Source of the DNA: a virus
DNA: 39,175 bases
Strand: one strand, 5' to 3'
Virus record (IMG/VR): IMGVR_UViG_3300032053_000200
Location: 1 to 39,175 of that record
The translations under genes and the position numbers were made by a program. Of the stretch, positions 16,680 to 25,475 are shown one piece after another; the stretch's first letter is position 1, and each line of letters begins with the position of its first letter. The notes beneath the pieces are model-generated. The model saw nothing but the letters and a program-made list of their open reading frames with translations. It was not told the origin of the DNA and ran no database searches.

Positions 16680-17440
16680 TAAATTCTCTGTTTATATTTT
16701 TCTATTATATCTCTAAACTCTTCTGGAATTTCATAATAATGATCTTTATCCATAAAATCTTTTGGTATAGTAAGCATATAAACATGACCTTCTTTATCAC
16801 TTCCTGTTCCATATTGAACTTGAGCTCTTAACTTCATCATACTTATACTTTGTAATTGACCAACATTATATTTATCAATTTTAACCATATTTTCTACACA
16901 GAATTTTTTCTCATAATATTGTTCGCCGCTTACATCTACAGGAACTTTATCATAATATCCAATAAATATATAAATATTATTTTCTTTCTCTTCTTTAATT
17001 TTTTTCTTAGTTCTTGACAACTTTTGTAAGTAAATCTCAACTGTTAATAAATCTTGTTGAGAAGGTATATGTCTGTTACCTTTATATATAGTATAACTAA
17101 GTTCATAATTAATAATATATTTTATATCAGTTAGACTTATTCCTTCTGCAAAAGCATCATCTATAATAATTTTAATGTCGTCGTTTGTATTATTTAATCT
17201 ATTGATTAGTTTCGCCTTTGCTGGTGGAAAATATTTTAATTGTATATTTAAAAAGGTTAATGGTTCCATATTTTTACTAGTTTTCATAAAAAAACTGTAA
17301 TCATCAAAAAATATTACATCATCTTCTTTTATGCCTATGTTTTCAAGATCTTTAAGTATTTGATTCTTTTTTCCAATATTCATATCTTTTATAGGATCTG
17401 ATTCTTCAGAAAATTTCTCATATATAAATTTAGCTTTCAT
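16679..17440 (-). CDS. Tag protein, unique large payload
   Basis: A 253-residue protein starting MKAKFIYEKFSEESDPIKD then MNIG; the usual Met-Gly is Met-Asn here. The payload of about 230 residues is the largest single-module one and has the segments DDVIFFDDYSFFMKTSKN, FAEGISLTDIKYIINYEL and NIYIFIGYYDKVPVDVSGEQYYEKKF. I see no catalytic motif that I trust. The start overlaps the previous gene's stop by 4 bases (ATGA). Confidence 0.75.
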   Translation of the reverse strand: MKAKFIYEKFSEESDPIKDMNIGKKNQILKDLENIGIKEDDVIFFDDYSFFMKTSKNMEPLTFLNIQLKYFPPAKAKLINRLNNTNDDIKIIIDDAFAEGISLTDIKYIINYELSYTIYKGNRHIPSQQDLLTVEIYLQKLSRTKKKIKEEKENNIYIFIGYYDKVPVDVSGEQYYEKKFCVENMVKIDKYNVGQLQSISMMKLRAQVQYGTGSDKEGHVYMLTIPKDFMDKDHYYEIPEEFRDIIEKYKQRI

Positions 17441-17919
17441 TTTAATAATTTTTTAATTTTTTTAATAACTTCATATTGATAATCTCTTGCTTTGTAAACT
17501 TTATCTATATCGCCGGTTTTAGCTGCAGCTTTTATACCTGGGTTATCTCTGATCCAATTCTCAACATCTTCGACAAGTGACATTGTTTTTTCCCATATAT
17601 CATAATAAACTTCTGTATAATTATCTTTATCTTTTCTTATTTCATAATTAAAATTATAATCTACTGTTTTTCCGTTTACTTTTGATATGTTTCCTAATAA
17701 AATATTTCCGCTGTAAGTTCCATAATATCCGCCGCCTTGTGCAATTATAACTGTCCCCTTTGGCACTTTTACTTTTTTACGATTAGAAACGTATTCAATA
17801 TCATGCTTAGCAATATACAAATTATTATAATGATAAGGTACTTGTCCTATACCCATGTCATGAATTGGATCTGATTTATCGGTAAATTTCTCATCAATAT
17901 GTTCTTTTACATATTTCAT
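17437..17919 (-). CDS. Tag protein, beta-rich payload
   Basis: A 160-residue protein starting MKYVKEHIDEKF with tag TDKSDPIHDMGIG; the cleavage-like site is I-D-E. The payload starts with a beta-rich part (YIAKHDIEYVSNRKKVKVPKGTVIIAQGGG, an SH3-like look) and ends in helices (VEDVENWIRDNPGIKAAAKTGD). Function unknown. It starts 2 bases after the stop of the ligase/nucleotidyltransferase gene, so the two are probably cotranscribed. Confidence 0.75.
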   Translation of the reverse strand: MKYVKEHIDEKFTDKSDPIHDMGIGQVPYHYNNLYIAKHDIEYVSNRKKVKVPKGTVIIAQGGGYYGTYSGNILLGNISKVNGKTVDYNFNYEIRKDKDNYTEVYYDIWEKTMSLVEDVENWIRDNPGIKAAAKTGDIDKVYKARDYQYEVIKKIKKLLK

Positions 17920-17921
17920 CT

Positions 17922-19700
17922 TTAATCATTGATTACTTTTAAAATCTGACCACTCCAATATCTATATTCAGAAAATATTTTATCTCTTAAATTTACTATT
18001 GGAGGAGGCACCAATTCTGCAAATAATACATAATTATTATTTTCTATTGTTCTAAATGATAATAATTTATCTTCATTTTCAAGTTCTCCTACATTAAATT
18101 TATCACTTACAGCAATACGTCCACCCATTATTTCTTCTTCAAAAAATAACTGCAAAGTTATTTCAGATTTTTTACCTTTGTCTGTAATAATTACTATCGG
18201 TTCAAAATCAGGTCTACAATATTCAAATATTTCTGTTAAATTCCAAGAATCAAGAAGTCCAAATCCTGGTATTAATGCATTATTATCATTCATTAATGCT
18301 TGCATTTGTGCTTTTACAACATCGTCTGAAGCATGAAATTCTTTTCCTTCAACTCTAAATTTATTACTTATACAAAATATGATAACTGGAACATTCCACA
18401 TTTGATTAATTCGCATTACATTATTCATTTGAGCAGTTGTAAATGGTTCAAAAGTTGTAATGTAAACTGCACATGATTTTTCACCCTTTGCTACATCTTT
18501 AATTTTAGGTTCAAATGCTTTTTGAATAGAAGCAATAACTCTCATGTTATCGACATCTGTAGGATTCCTTTTCTTAAATGCATCAACAACTATATTTTCT
18601 GAGCGAGCTTCATTAAGAAATTCAGATTTTTCAAATTTATTAATATAATTATTTATAAGATAAACATAAGAATTAAATTTTTCTACAATTGTTTCAGTTA
18701 ATAATCCAAAGGGTTTTTTATTTTTTCTAAACGATGATAAAATAACTTTAAATAATGCTTCATAAATTGGTGCCGTTTTAATCCACTTTAAGCTTTCTTC
18801 GTTAGTAATAAATTTTTTGTTTAATTTACCATTATAACCGAATTGGGGCGGCATTAAATATTTTGCTTCTATGGTTTCATTAACAGATTTAATTTCACAA
18901 TATTTATTAAATATATCACATACAATATTTATATACATTTCATCTTTTGTTTCAGCTTCTAATATAGGAATATTATAATTATTCATAAATGAATTTAAAT
19001 CAGTAATTATAATATCATAAAAATCGCGTGATTCATTTTCTTTTTCATACGCTTCATTAAGAAGTTCAAATTCATATGATATAATTTGTGCTAATTTATC
19101 TTTTGATTTAATAACTATTCCTTCTATAATATCTTCTTTTGAATATGAATTGTGTAATGTCTTTTCAATCATTTTTGAAAATGTCATAGTTTCACCGTCA
19201 TATTGCTTTGTATCGTATGCAATTAAAAGTTTTTTCTGCTCTTCATCTAATTTACCTTCAAATAAAACAGGTGGTCTTCCCATATATAAAACAGCAGCCC
19301 AATCTTTTACTATATTGTAAGAATAAGATTCATTTGCATAATCTTTACTTTTTTTAGTTACATCTGTTAAAATATATTTTGGTAATTTTGAATATGGAAT
19401 TCTTAAAGGCCTTTCTACTGGAGTATAATATATGCCAAAAAATAAACCTTCAGAAATATTTGCATCTTTTGTTATGATAGGAATTTCAAGAATAGCATTT
19501 TCATAAATATCGGTAAGTGTACGATCAATTAAAGTAATAGGAGTATTATCTTTTTTGTAAAAGATTAAATGATCTCCTTTTTTTTCAAATATTAATCTGA
19601 AAGTATCAATTTTTTCAGTTATTACAACTTCTTCATTTAGTAGAGAATCTACGTACTTTTTCCCTTTTTTTTCCAGGGTTTTTTTAAGCGTATTTAACAT
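17922..19700 (-). CDS. Fusion of a ligase-like nucleotidyltransferase and a NMNAT-fold-like nucleotidyltransferase
   Basis: A 592-residue protein. The N-terminal half looks like a polynucleotide ligase-type domain: motif I as EKIDTFR (Lys30, Asp32, with Thr in place of the usual Gly) and motif IV as EGIVIK. Residues about 365-592 look like a cytidylyltransferase-fold domain with a degenerate signature (YITTFEPFTTAQMNNVMRI). The two halves are separated by KSEFLNEAR, a head-protease-like site (Glu364), and another LNE lies at residue 23. The gene at 32217-34412 has the same two domain types in the opposite order. Ligase-type domains transfer a nucleotide to nucleic acid ends; whether this one is active is uncertain because of the Thr. 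It sits inside a tag-gene operon. Confidence 0.7.
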   Translation of the reverse strand: MLNTLKKTLEKKGKKYVDSLLNEEVVITEKIDTFRLIFEKKGDHLIFYKKDNTPITLIDRTLTDIYENAILEIPIITKDANISEGLFFGIYYTPVERPLRIPYSKLPKYILTDVTKKSKDYANESYSYNIVKDWAAVLYMGRPPVLFEGKLDEEQKKLLIAYDTKQYDGETMTFSKMIEKTLHNSYSKEDIIEGIVIKSKDKLAQIISYEFELLNEAYEKENESRDFYDIIITDLNSFMNNYNIPILEAETKDEMYINIVCDIFNKYCEIKSVNETIEAKYLMPPQFGYNGKLNKKFITNEESLKWIKTAPIYEALFKVILSSFRKNKKPFGLLTETIVEKFNSYVYLINNYINKFEKSEFLNEARSENIVVDAFKKRNPTDVDNMRVIASIQKAFEPKIKDVAKGEKSCAVYITTFEPFTTAQMNNVMRINQMWNVPVIIFCISNKFRVEGKEFHASDDVVKAQMQALMNDNNALIPGFGLLDSWNLTEIFEYCRPDFEPIVIITDKGKKSEITLQLFFEEEIMGGRIAVSDKFNVGELENEDKLLSFRTIENNNYVLFAELVPPPIVNLRDKIFSEYRYWSGQILKVIND

Positions 19701-19704
19701 AATT

Positions 19705-20601
19705 TTATTTTTTTAATTTATTTATTTTGGGATCCATAACTATTAGAACCTCTTCATTATTTACTAATTTACGTATCATGTGCCGAGATGTTATTAATGG
19801 ATTTTTTTTTGCATTTATTCGTATTTTTACATCTTTAGGCAATTTATTTACTTCTTTTATATTATTATTACTAATATTAAATGTTCCTCTTATTTCTTTT
19901 GGCATATAATCTAAATTTTTTAATTTATTATTAGCACAACTGAAATATCCTTTACAGATCTCTGGGCATCCCCTTAAAGATGTTAATTTATTATTTTTAA
20001 GATCACAATAACCTTCAACACTATTAAATTTAATATAATCTGGAAAATTACCTTTCATCATACCATCTAAATCTAAAGATTCAAATATATCTATAGTAAG
20101 ATCATCATTAATTCTGTATTTTGCTTCATTAATATTCATTTTTTTAAGCCAGTTTTTTATTAATACGAGTGAACCTACACCCATATCACGAATAGGATCT
20201 GAATCTTCAGTAAATTTTTCATTTACAGATTCTTTTATTCCGTATATTGGTATTTTAAAAGTATTTCTTAAAACGTTTATTATTTTATCTCTATGTTCTT
20301 TTTTATACAATATTTTTCCATGTTTGTATTCTTCTTTACACATTTTGTTAAAAGCTTCTGGAATAGACATATTTTCATGTAATATAAACTTAAAAAAATA
20401 TGAAAGACATAAAGCATAAGCCTCTGCATATTTTTCTTCTGGAAAATATTTATATCGAATCCTATATGTTTCGTTGTTAGTATATCTAAAAAAATCTTTT
20501 GCAATTTGTTTATAGTATTTCATTCCAATGCCCATATCATATACGGGATCGCTATTTTCAATAAACTTTTCATTAATAATATACTCTTTTACCAATTTCA
20601 C
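19705..20601 (-). CDS. Double tag protein: helical 'EAH' module plus leucine-rich-like module
   Basis: It begins at a GTG (20599-20601): MKLVKEYIINEKFIENSDP then VYDMGIG, with one extra Ile in the leader. Module 1 (residues about 12-128) is helical and resembles the 'EAH' family (PEEKYAEAYALCLSYFFKFIL). A second tag at about residue 126 (SVNEKFTEDSDPIRDMGVG) starts module 2, an LRR-like domain with LTSLRGCPEICKGYFSC and LKNLDYMPKEIRGTFNIS. A cut after Glu128 would give two proteins. It is followed after 4 bases by the ligase/nucleotidyltransferase fusion. Confidence 0.82.
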   Translation of the reverse strand: MKLVKEYIINEKFIENSDPVYDMGIGMKYYKQIAKDFFRYTNNETYRIRYKYFPEEKYAEAYALCLSYFFKFILHENMSIPEAFNKMCKEEYKHGKILYKKEHRDKIINVLRNTFKIPIYGIKESVNEKFTEDSDPIRDMGVGSLVLIKNWLKKMNINEAKYRINDDLTIDIFESLDLDGMMKGNFPDYIKFNSVEGYCDLKNNKLTSLRGCPEICKGYFSCANNKLKNLDYMPKEIRGTFNISNNNIKEVNKLPKDVKIRINAKKNPLITSRHMIRKLVNNEEVLIVMDPKINKLKK

Positions 20602-20610
20602 GTATTATTA

Positions 20611-20630
20611 GATTTATTTTATATATTCAA
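20611..20630 (-). promoter_or_regulatory. Candidate late promoter
   Basis: Minus strand TTGAATATATAAAATAAATC, ending about 10 bases before the GTG start at 20599-20601. A near-perfect copy of the recurrent motif, placed just after a terminator. Confidence 0.55.
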
Positions 20631-20632
20631 TA

Positions 20633-20654
20633 AAAAAGGGAGCTTTTAGCTCCC
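20633..20654 (-). terminator. Intrinsic terminator
   Basis: Stem GGGAGCT / AGCTCCC with a TTT loop, followed in the minus direction by T6. It ends the transcript of the gene at 20689-21246. Confidence 0.85.
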
Positions 20655-20688
20655 TGATTTTAGGTATTTAAGTATTTAAGTATAAAGA

Positions 20689-21246
20689 TTATTTAGTTCT
20701 TACTTTTATAATATATTTCTTTTTAGTCTCTATAGTTTGAGCACTTTCTTTTAGTTCTTTATTAATATTTTCAGAAAATTCATTTAAAGATTTTATAAAA
20801 GATTCAGATATTATACTTGTTATCATATCAGCAGATAGTATATCTTTAAGATTTGAAGCATTAATTTGTTTATACATTTCATCGATAATATCATAAAGTT
20901 TAAATTTAAGATTTGTTTGTCTTAAAGTTTCACTAATAACTGCATATGATTTATCTTTAAGAAAATTCTTTTTCTGTACGGCGGTAGAATTTTCATTTAA
21001 ACTCATTGAACGTTTTAGAAGAAACTTTTCTCCTTTTTCATTTAAGCCTTCTTCATCACTCCAATAATGATTAAGCTCAGTTAAAAAAGAAACTTGAGAT
21101 TCATCATTAAGATCATGAATAGATGTAAGTCCATAATGTTCAAGCATTGCGCCATAGATTTTTCTAAAGCTATCTAATACCATATTTTCTTGTAAGATCT
21201 CTGCTTCACTGACTTTTTCTTTATAAATGGCCGAAAATTTCTTCAT
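20689..21246 (-). CDS. Helical head protein, probable core or internal protein
   Basis: A 185-residue helical protein starting MKKFSAIYKEKVSEAEILQE, where KEKVSE resembles a leader cut after Glu. Further V/L-x-E sites occur within it (EEGLNEKGEKF, MSLNENST). The remainder is charged helix (FLKDKSYAVISETLRQTNLKF, then ISESFIKSLNEFSENINKELKES). The layout recalls prohead core proteins, but I cannot assign a family. A candidate late promoter precedes it and a strong terminator follows. Confidence 0.65.
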   Translation of the reverse strand: MKKFSAIYKEKVSEAEILQENMVLDSFRKIYGAMLEHYGLTSIHDLNDESQVSFLTELNHYWSDEEGLNEKGEKFLLKRSMSLNENSTAVQKKNFLKDKSYAVISETLRQTNLKFKLYDIIDEMYKQINASNLKDILSADMITSIISESFIKSLNEFSENINKELKESAQTIETKKKYIIKVRTK

Positions 21247-21254
21247 AATGTAAG

Positions 21255-21274
21255 ATTTTATTTTATATATTCAT
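21255..21274 (-). promoter_or_regulatory. Candidate late promoter
   Basis: Minus strand ATGAATATATAAAATAAAAT, about 9 bases upstream of the ATG at 21244-21246. One of the best matches to the recurrent motif. Confidence 0.55.
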
Positions 21275-21300
21275 GACATTTTGCGATACTTTTAAAAAAA

Positions 21301-21951
21301 TTATTTTTTCTTAAAATTAGAGGGTACATAATATCCTTTATTATTAAGATCTTGAATATTTTTAATTAATTCTTCTGTTTTCTGTTTATTAGCTTCTTTA
21401 TTTTCAAATGAAAAATGAATAATAGGATCCTCATGAGAAGAATAATGTATATTTTTTAAAGATTCAATATATTTTTCAATAGCTTCTGGCGAATTATTTT
21501 TATAAAACCATTTATTAAATTTATTAATTTCTTTTTCTTTTTTCTTATATAGTATTCTTTCTTCTGAAGATAATTTTAATATTTTACTTATTTTTTTTCG
21601 AGTTTCATCAGATGCTTTTAATGTTGGAATAGAATTAATTAATTCTTTTGCATATGTATAATCTCTTAAAGAAAGTTTTAATTTTTTCTTTTTATTAAAT
21701 ACCATTAAAAAGAAAGCTTGCGCGATTTTTAAATTTCCTTTATAAATATAGGTTAACAATTTATGTATTATGTAATGTTCCTTCGGAATTAATAAAACTA
21801 AATTTGTAATATCATCACTTCCATTTAAACATCTGGGAACAATATGATGATTTTCATAGTATACGTAATTTTTATTATTTCTAGATAACTTTTGTCTATT
21901 TTGTAATCTAGCATTTTCTATAATTTTATCATGAATTTTCTGATAGTTCAT
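21301..21951 (-). CDS. HNH homing endonuclease
   Basis: A 216-residue protein starting MNYQKIHDKIIENARLQNR. The HNH core is YYENHHIVPRCLNGSDDITNLVLL, then KEHYIIHKLL. It is a paralogue of the endonuclease at 26995-27816 (same YEKHHI, NLVLL and HKLLTYIYKG segments) but lacks that protein's NUMOD3-type repeats. Such enzymes cut DNA to spread themselves. It lies between the helical head protein and the plus-strand cargo gene, with no disrupted gene obvious at its edges. Confidence 0.85.
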   Translation of the reverse strand: MNYQKIHDKIIENARLQNRQKLSRNNKNYVYYENHHIVPRCLNGSDDITNLVLLIPKEHYIIHKLLTYIYKGNLKIAQAFFLMVFNKKKKLKLSLRDYTYAKELINSIPTLKASDETRKKISKILKLSSEERILYKKKEKEINKFNKWFYKNNSPEAIEKYIESLKNIHYSSHEDPIIHFSFENKEANKQKTEELIKNIQDLNNKGYYVPSNFKKK

Positions 21952-22115
21952 ATAATTATATATTTTTATTCAAATTAAATATAATAATAATTTTTTATTT
22001 TTTAACAAAAATAATGTTAATGTTCTGTTAAAAATTAAAAAAAAGTAAAAATTGGCATAGTATTTTTATATTATATTAAAACGAAATATTTTTTAACTTA
22101 AATAAATATAATAAA
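21952..22115 (+). promoter_or_regulatory. Divergent intergenic region with likely promoter of the secreted-protein gene
   Basis: 164 very AT-rich bases between divergent genes. It contains TTAACA/TGTTAA repeats (around 22000-22030) and a possible Bacteroidota-type promoter, TTGGC at 22052-22056 with TATATTAAA at about 22072-22080. The assignment is tentative because the base composition makes chance matches common. Confidence 0.3.
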
Positions 22116-23069
22116 ATGAAAAAGCTATTAATTATCTTATCAATGTTATTTTTTTCTATTGTAATGATAGGACAAAATACAGAAATGTCTAACTATGAAA
22201 AATATGTTCTTCAAAAAGAACAAGATACTTTAAATAAAAATCAAATTCAATATGTTACAGACACTATTGTAAAAACTGATACAGTTATTAAATATATAGT
22301 AGCCGATAACACTTATAATGATCAATTTTCTTATAGTGGATCAATAAATCAATTTTATCACGGAGGATTTAATTATTGGTATTATAATAATCCTTGGTAT
22401 TATGATTATTATTATGGATATCCTTATTATGGATATAATTATCCTTATTGGGGGTTTGGATTTTATTTAGGATTTACTTATCCTTGGTATAGTGGTTATT
22501 ATAATTATCCATATTATCCTTATTATTATAGTGGTGGAGGTTCATATTATGGAAATAGCCATCATACATATGCATCTGGATATTATAATGAAGGAAATGG
22601 AATTCCTAAACATAATATGCAATCTCAAAATAGAAATTCTTTTAGCGGAAACAATATTCAGAATAAAAGATCTTATAATGCAAATTCACGAGCATATACG
22701 CCTTCTTATATTACTCCGAGACAATCTTCAAGAGTACAATATAATAATAGTCGTGCTCAGAGTACACCTAGACAATCTGCTCAAACAAATAATATGAGAA
22801 ATTCTTATCCTACGCAATCACGAAATTCAGTTTCAACACAAAGAAACTCAACGCAACGAAGTTATAGCGTTCCTTCACGAAGTTCAAATAATTATTCTTC
22901 TCCAAGAAGTTATGAAAATAGCAGAAGTACTGCAAGTTTTAGTGGAAGATCTTCTTATAGTAATGGATCATCTTATAATAGTGGATCATCTGGAGTAAGT
23001 AGAAGTTCAGGAAGTTCAGGCGGATCTTCTTACAGTAGCGGAGGAAGTTCAAGTGGACATAGAAAATAA
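22116..23069 (+). CDS. Secreted Tyr-rich/Ser-rich protein (cargo or moron gene)
   Basis: A 317-residue protein with a clear signal peptide (MKKLLIILSMLFFSIVMIGQ). A short region TDTIVKTDTVIKYIV follows, then a Tyr/Gly/Pro-rich stretch (residues about 80-150, for example YYYGYPYYGYNYPYWGFGF) and a Ser/Arg/Asn-rich tail ending in SSGGSS-type repeats. It is probably exported to the periplasm or outer surface. The style is that of Bacteroidota low-complexity envelope proteins. It stands alone on the plus strand with its own upstream region and terminator, as morons do. A role in altering the host surface is a guess; no fold is recognised. Confidence 0.8.
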   Translation: MKKLLIILSMLFFSIVMIGQNTEMSNYEKYVLQKEQDTLNKNQIQYVTDTIVKTDTVIKYIVADNTYNDQFSYSGSINQFYHGGFNYWYYNNPWYYDYYYGYPYYGYNYPYWGFGFYLGFTYPWYSGYYNYPYYPYYYSGGGSYYGNSHHTYASGYYNEGNGIPKHNMQSQNRNSFSGNNIQNKRSYNANSRAYTPSYITPRQSSRVQYNNSRAQSTPRQSAQTNNMRNSYPTQSRNSVSTQRNSTQRSYSVPSRSSNNYSSPRSYENSRSTASFSGRSSYSNGSSYNSGSSGVSRSSGSSGGSSYSSGGSSSGHRK

Positions 23070-23070
23070 C

Positions 23071-23096
23071 AAAAAGGAGACGCTGTCTCCTTTTTT
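23071..23096 (+). terminator. Intrinsic terminator
   Basis: Stem GGAGAC / GTCTCC with a GCT loop, followed by T6 and preceded by A5. It ends the secreted-protein gene and may also serve the converging tag gene at 23098. Confidence 0.88.
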
Positions 23097-23097
23097 A

Positions 23098-24294
23098 TTA
23101 ATAAAAATTAAAGAAAGGATCTACATCTATATTAAAATATTTTTTTAATACATTAGCTATATTTACTCTGTCTTCAACAATATCAGGGCGATTCCCCCAA
23201 TAGTTTTCATTATCGCATGATTTCTGAAACTCTTTTTGTAAATTACTATATCCCATATAATCTATTCGTTTAAATAAATCATAAAGAACATATGCATATC
23301 CTTGATGATTTTTATCTCCAAAATAAGTTAAACTTATTTTATCAATATTTCCATTCATTTCTTTTAAAAATATTCGGGCGTGTTGTCCAGGAGATAATCC
23401 TATTCCTAAATCTTTAATAGGATCTGATTCAGGAGTAAATTTTTCATTTACTTTAGTTTTGTTGTTATAAGAATTTTCATATCTTGTTGCAGCTTTAATT
23501 CTTTTATTTGTAAGTTTGTAATCAACCGCAATATGTTTTAATTCAATAGAGTCAAAAGAATTTTTTAGTTTAGCGCCGTTTCTTATAAAAAATTTAGCAA
23601 TATTTAATTTGCCATCCCACACAGCATATCTTAACGCATAACCATTTTTAAATAAACTTTCTTTATTTTTACTTTTATCTACTATGAATTTAATATAACT
23701 TAAAGGCGCTCCTTTATCAGTTAATAACTCTAAAAGATATGGTTCATTTTGTAATATTTGATCCTCTCTATATTCACTATTTGCAGTCGCTAGAAATTTA
23801 GTAACCCAATGACGTATTTTATTCATCGTTCCTATTCCTAAATCCTGTATAGGATCAGATTCTTCAGTAAACTTTTCATTTAAAGATTCGTTTATTTCAT
23901 ATCTAGGATTATCTTTAAATTGAGGCTGTTTCCAATATTCTATTTTAGCTTTTGATATTTTAAAACCTTTTCGCATTAATGCATTATGAAATGCATTATT
24001 AATATCCCAAGTAAAAAAATAATCATTATTATTAAGAGTAATATATTTATGAACATAATTTTCTACTTTACTCCATACAGAATAATCTTTAAAAAATCCA
24101 GTATCTTTTATATTATATAGAATATCTTCTGGGATAGATCCGCCAAATATTGCTGGTAATATATCCCACACAAATTGTAATAATTCTTTTTCTGTTTTAA
24201 AATTTCTTTTCACGTTTACACCTATTCCCATATCATGAACAGGATCTGATTCATCAGTAAATTTCTCGTTTATATATTCTTTAACCAATTTCAT
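23098..24294 (-). CDS. Triple tag polyprotein ('RNF' + ankyrin-like + 'EAH' modules)
   Basis: A 398-residue protein built of three tag modules. Tag 1 is N-terminal (MKLVKEYINEKF, TDESDPVHDMGIG) and leads an 'RNF' module (KRNFKTEKELLQFVWDILP). Tag 2 at about residue 138 (SLNEKFTEESDPIQDLGIG) leads an ankyrin-like module (ALRYAVWDGKLNIAKFFIRN). Tag 3 at about residue 282 (KVNEKFTPESDPIKDLGIG) leads an 'EAH'-type helical module (GYAYVLYDLFKRIDYMG). Cuts after Glu10, Glu140 and Glu284 would give three proteins of about 115-145 residues, similar in size to the single-tag genes. It ends against the terminator of the plus-strand cargo gene. Confidence 0.85.
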   Translation of the reverse strand: MKLVKEYINEKFTDESDPVHDMGIGVNVKRNFKTEKELLQFVWDILPAIFGGSIPEDILYNIKDTGFFKDYSVWSKVENYVHKYITLNNNDYFFTWDINNAFHNALMRKGFKISKAKIEYWKQPQFKDNPRYEINESLNEKFTEESDPIQDLGIGTMNKIRHWVTKFLATANSEYREDQILQNEPYLLELLTDKGAPLSYIKFIVDKSKNKESLFKNGYALRYAVWDGKLNIAKFFIRNGAKLKNSFDSIELKHIAVDYKLTNKRIKAATRYENSYNNKTKVNEKFTPESDPIKDLGIGLSPGQHARIFLKEMNGNIDKISLTYFGDKNHQGYAYVLYDLFKRIDYMGYSNLQKEFQKSCDNENYWGNRPDIVEDRVNIANVLKKYFNIDVDPFFNFY

Positions 24295-24297
24295 TAT

Positions 24298-24630
24298 TTA
24301 ATCTCCTGATTCAAATCCCATTTCTTTTAATATTTTCTGTATTCCTGATCGATACCAACTAAACTCACTTTGTTTTTTGCCATCGATACTAATATATTTT
24401 ATAATATAATCTCCTATTTTAGTGTCATATTTATTTGGAAACCAACTTTCTCGAGATCTTATTATATCTTTTGGTATTTTGTCAGTTCCTAAAATAAAAG
24501 GCAGATGGTCTACTATCCACTGCTCCATTTCTTCTCTTTTAAAATCTCTGGGTACGTTTAAACCTATATTTAAATCTTTTATAGGATCAGATTCTTTAGT
24601 AAACTTTTCATATATAAACTTAGCTCTCAT
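24298..24630 (-). CDS. Tag protein, 'RNF' helical payload family
   Basis: A 110-residue protein starting MRAKFIYEKF with tag TKESDPIKDLNIG. The payload is a clear 'RNF' family member: VPRDFKREEMEQWIVDHLPFI, KIPKDIIRSRESWFPNKY, IGDYIIKYISIDGKK and a final KILKEMGF. Its closest relative in the window is the internal module of the polyprotein at 9549-11579 (IPIDIIRHRDKW). It lies 1 base after the stop of the gene at 24632-25414 and 3 bases before the triple-tag polyprotein. Confidence 0.8.
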   Translation of the reverse strand: MRAKFIYEKFTKESDPIKDLNIGLNVPRDFKREEMEQWIVDHLPFILGTDKIPKDIIRSRESWFPNKYDTKIGDYIIKYISIDGKKQSEFSWYRSGIQKILKEMGFESGD

Positions 24631-24631
24631 A

Positions 24632-25414
24632 TTATCTAGTTGCTCCTGGTCTCATTGAAGGTCTTGGTCTAGGTCTTACTGAACGAGGTGGTTGAGGTGA
24701 TGGCCTTTTTATTAAGCCTGGCACTATTTTTTTTCCTCCACACCCGCAGCCTTCACTTAATGGTTTCATTAAATATTCTTCATTTAATATTTCATCTACA
24801 TGATATTTTAAAAAGCCTTCTTTAAGAAACGGCTGTATTTTTTTTAATGTATCATAATCTTTATTATCTAATGCTTTATCAACTTCTTGGCGAAGATCGA
24901 ATTTACTCATTTTAGAATAATCTTTAACTGCTGAAGGCTTTTGTTTTTCACGACTTTGTCTTAATGCTTTAGCGATTATTGGATCTTCTTCCATTTCTTC
25001 ATCTCCTGGAAGTTGCGTATTAGACACTTCATTTCTATCTTTAACTTCAGGAATAAAATGTTCCATTACGTTATAAATAATTTCATCTCTTCTTTCTTGT
25101 AAAAATTCTATCTCTACATTAAATTGTCTAGAAAATATTTGTAAAAATTTATCTATATACTTATTTAAAAAATCATAAAAAATATCTACAGCCTCTTCTG
25201 CATATATTGCTTTTCCTTTTTGTAATTCATTCTTAAAATGCATCCAATCAGTAGGGGGCACCCATAATTGCATGTTATTATATGCAATTTTAGAAATTTC
25301 TTGAATATCATATTTTTTCTCATTTTCAAATAAAGATTGCATTTCATATAACATATCGCTTGAACTGTTATAGATTTTATCTATACGATTAAAAATTTCT
25401 TTAAAATTTTTCAT
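24632..25414 (-). CDS. Helical protein with Gly-Cys and Pro/Arg-rich tail, probably virion
   Basis: A 260-residue protein starting MKNFKEIFNRIDKIYNSSSD. Residues 1-140 are helical. A charged linker (PGDEEMEEDPIIAKALRQSREK) and a helical segment with KYHVDEILNEEYL follow; EILNE is a possible head-protease site. The tail is unusual: EGCGCGGKK followed by a Pro/Arg-rich basic end (RPSPQPPRSVRPRPRPSMRP), which could bind nucleic acid. It heads a tag operon and has a candidate late promoter just upstream. No family is recognised. Confidence 0.65.
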   Translation of the reverse strand: MKNFKEIFNRIDKIYNSSSDMLYEMQSLFENEKKYDIQEISKIAYNNMQLWVPPTDWMHFKNELQKGKAIYAEEAVDIFYDFLNKYIDKFLQIFSRQFNVEIEFLQERRDEIIYNVMEHFIPEVKDRNEVSNTQLPGDEEMEEDPIIAKALRQSREKQKPSAVKDYSKMSKFDLRQEVDKALDNKDYDTLKKIQPFLKEGFLKYHVDEILNEEYLMKPLSEGCGCGGKKIVPGLIKRPSPQPPRSVRPRPRPSMRPGATR

Positions 25415-25420
25415 AACACA

Positions 25421-25440
25421 ATAATTTATTTTATATATTT
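25421..25440 (-). promoter_or_regulatory. Candidate late promoter
   Basis: Minus strand AAATATATAAAATAAATTAT, about 7 bases before the ATG at 25412-25414, and directly after a terminator hairpin. Confidence 0.5.
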
Positions 25441-25446
25441 TAAAAA

Positions 25447-25475
25447 CAAAAGGCTAAAATATATTTTAGCCTTTG
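25447..25475 (-). terminator. Intrinsic terminator
   Basis: The palindrome AGGCTAAAATATATTTTAGCCT (25451-25472) is flanked by A and T runs. It ends the uvsW-like gene on the minus strand. Confidence 0.75.

Noticed and set aside
22492-22797. Alternative Ile/His-rich frame inside the secreted-protein gene
   Set aside because: It is a frame-shifted reading of the Tyr-rich region and has no leader or motif.
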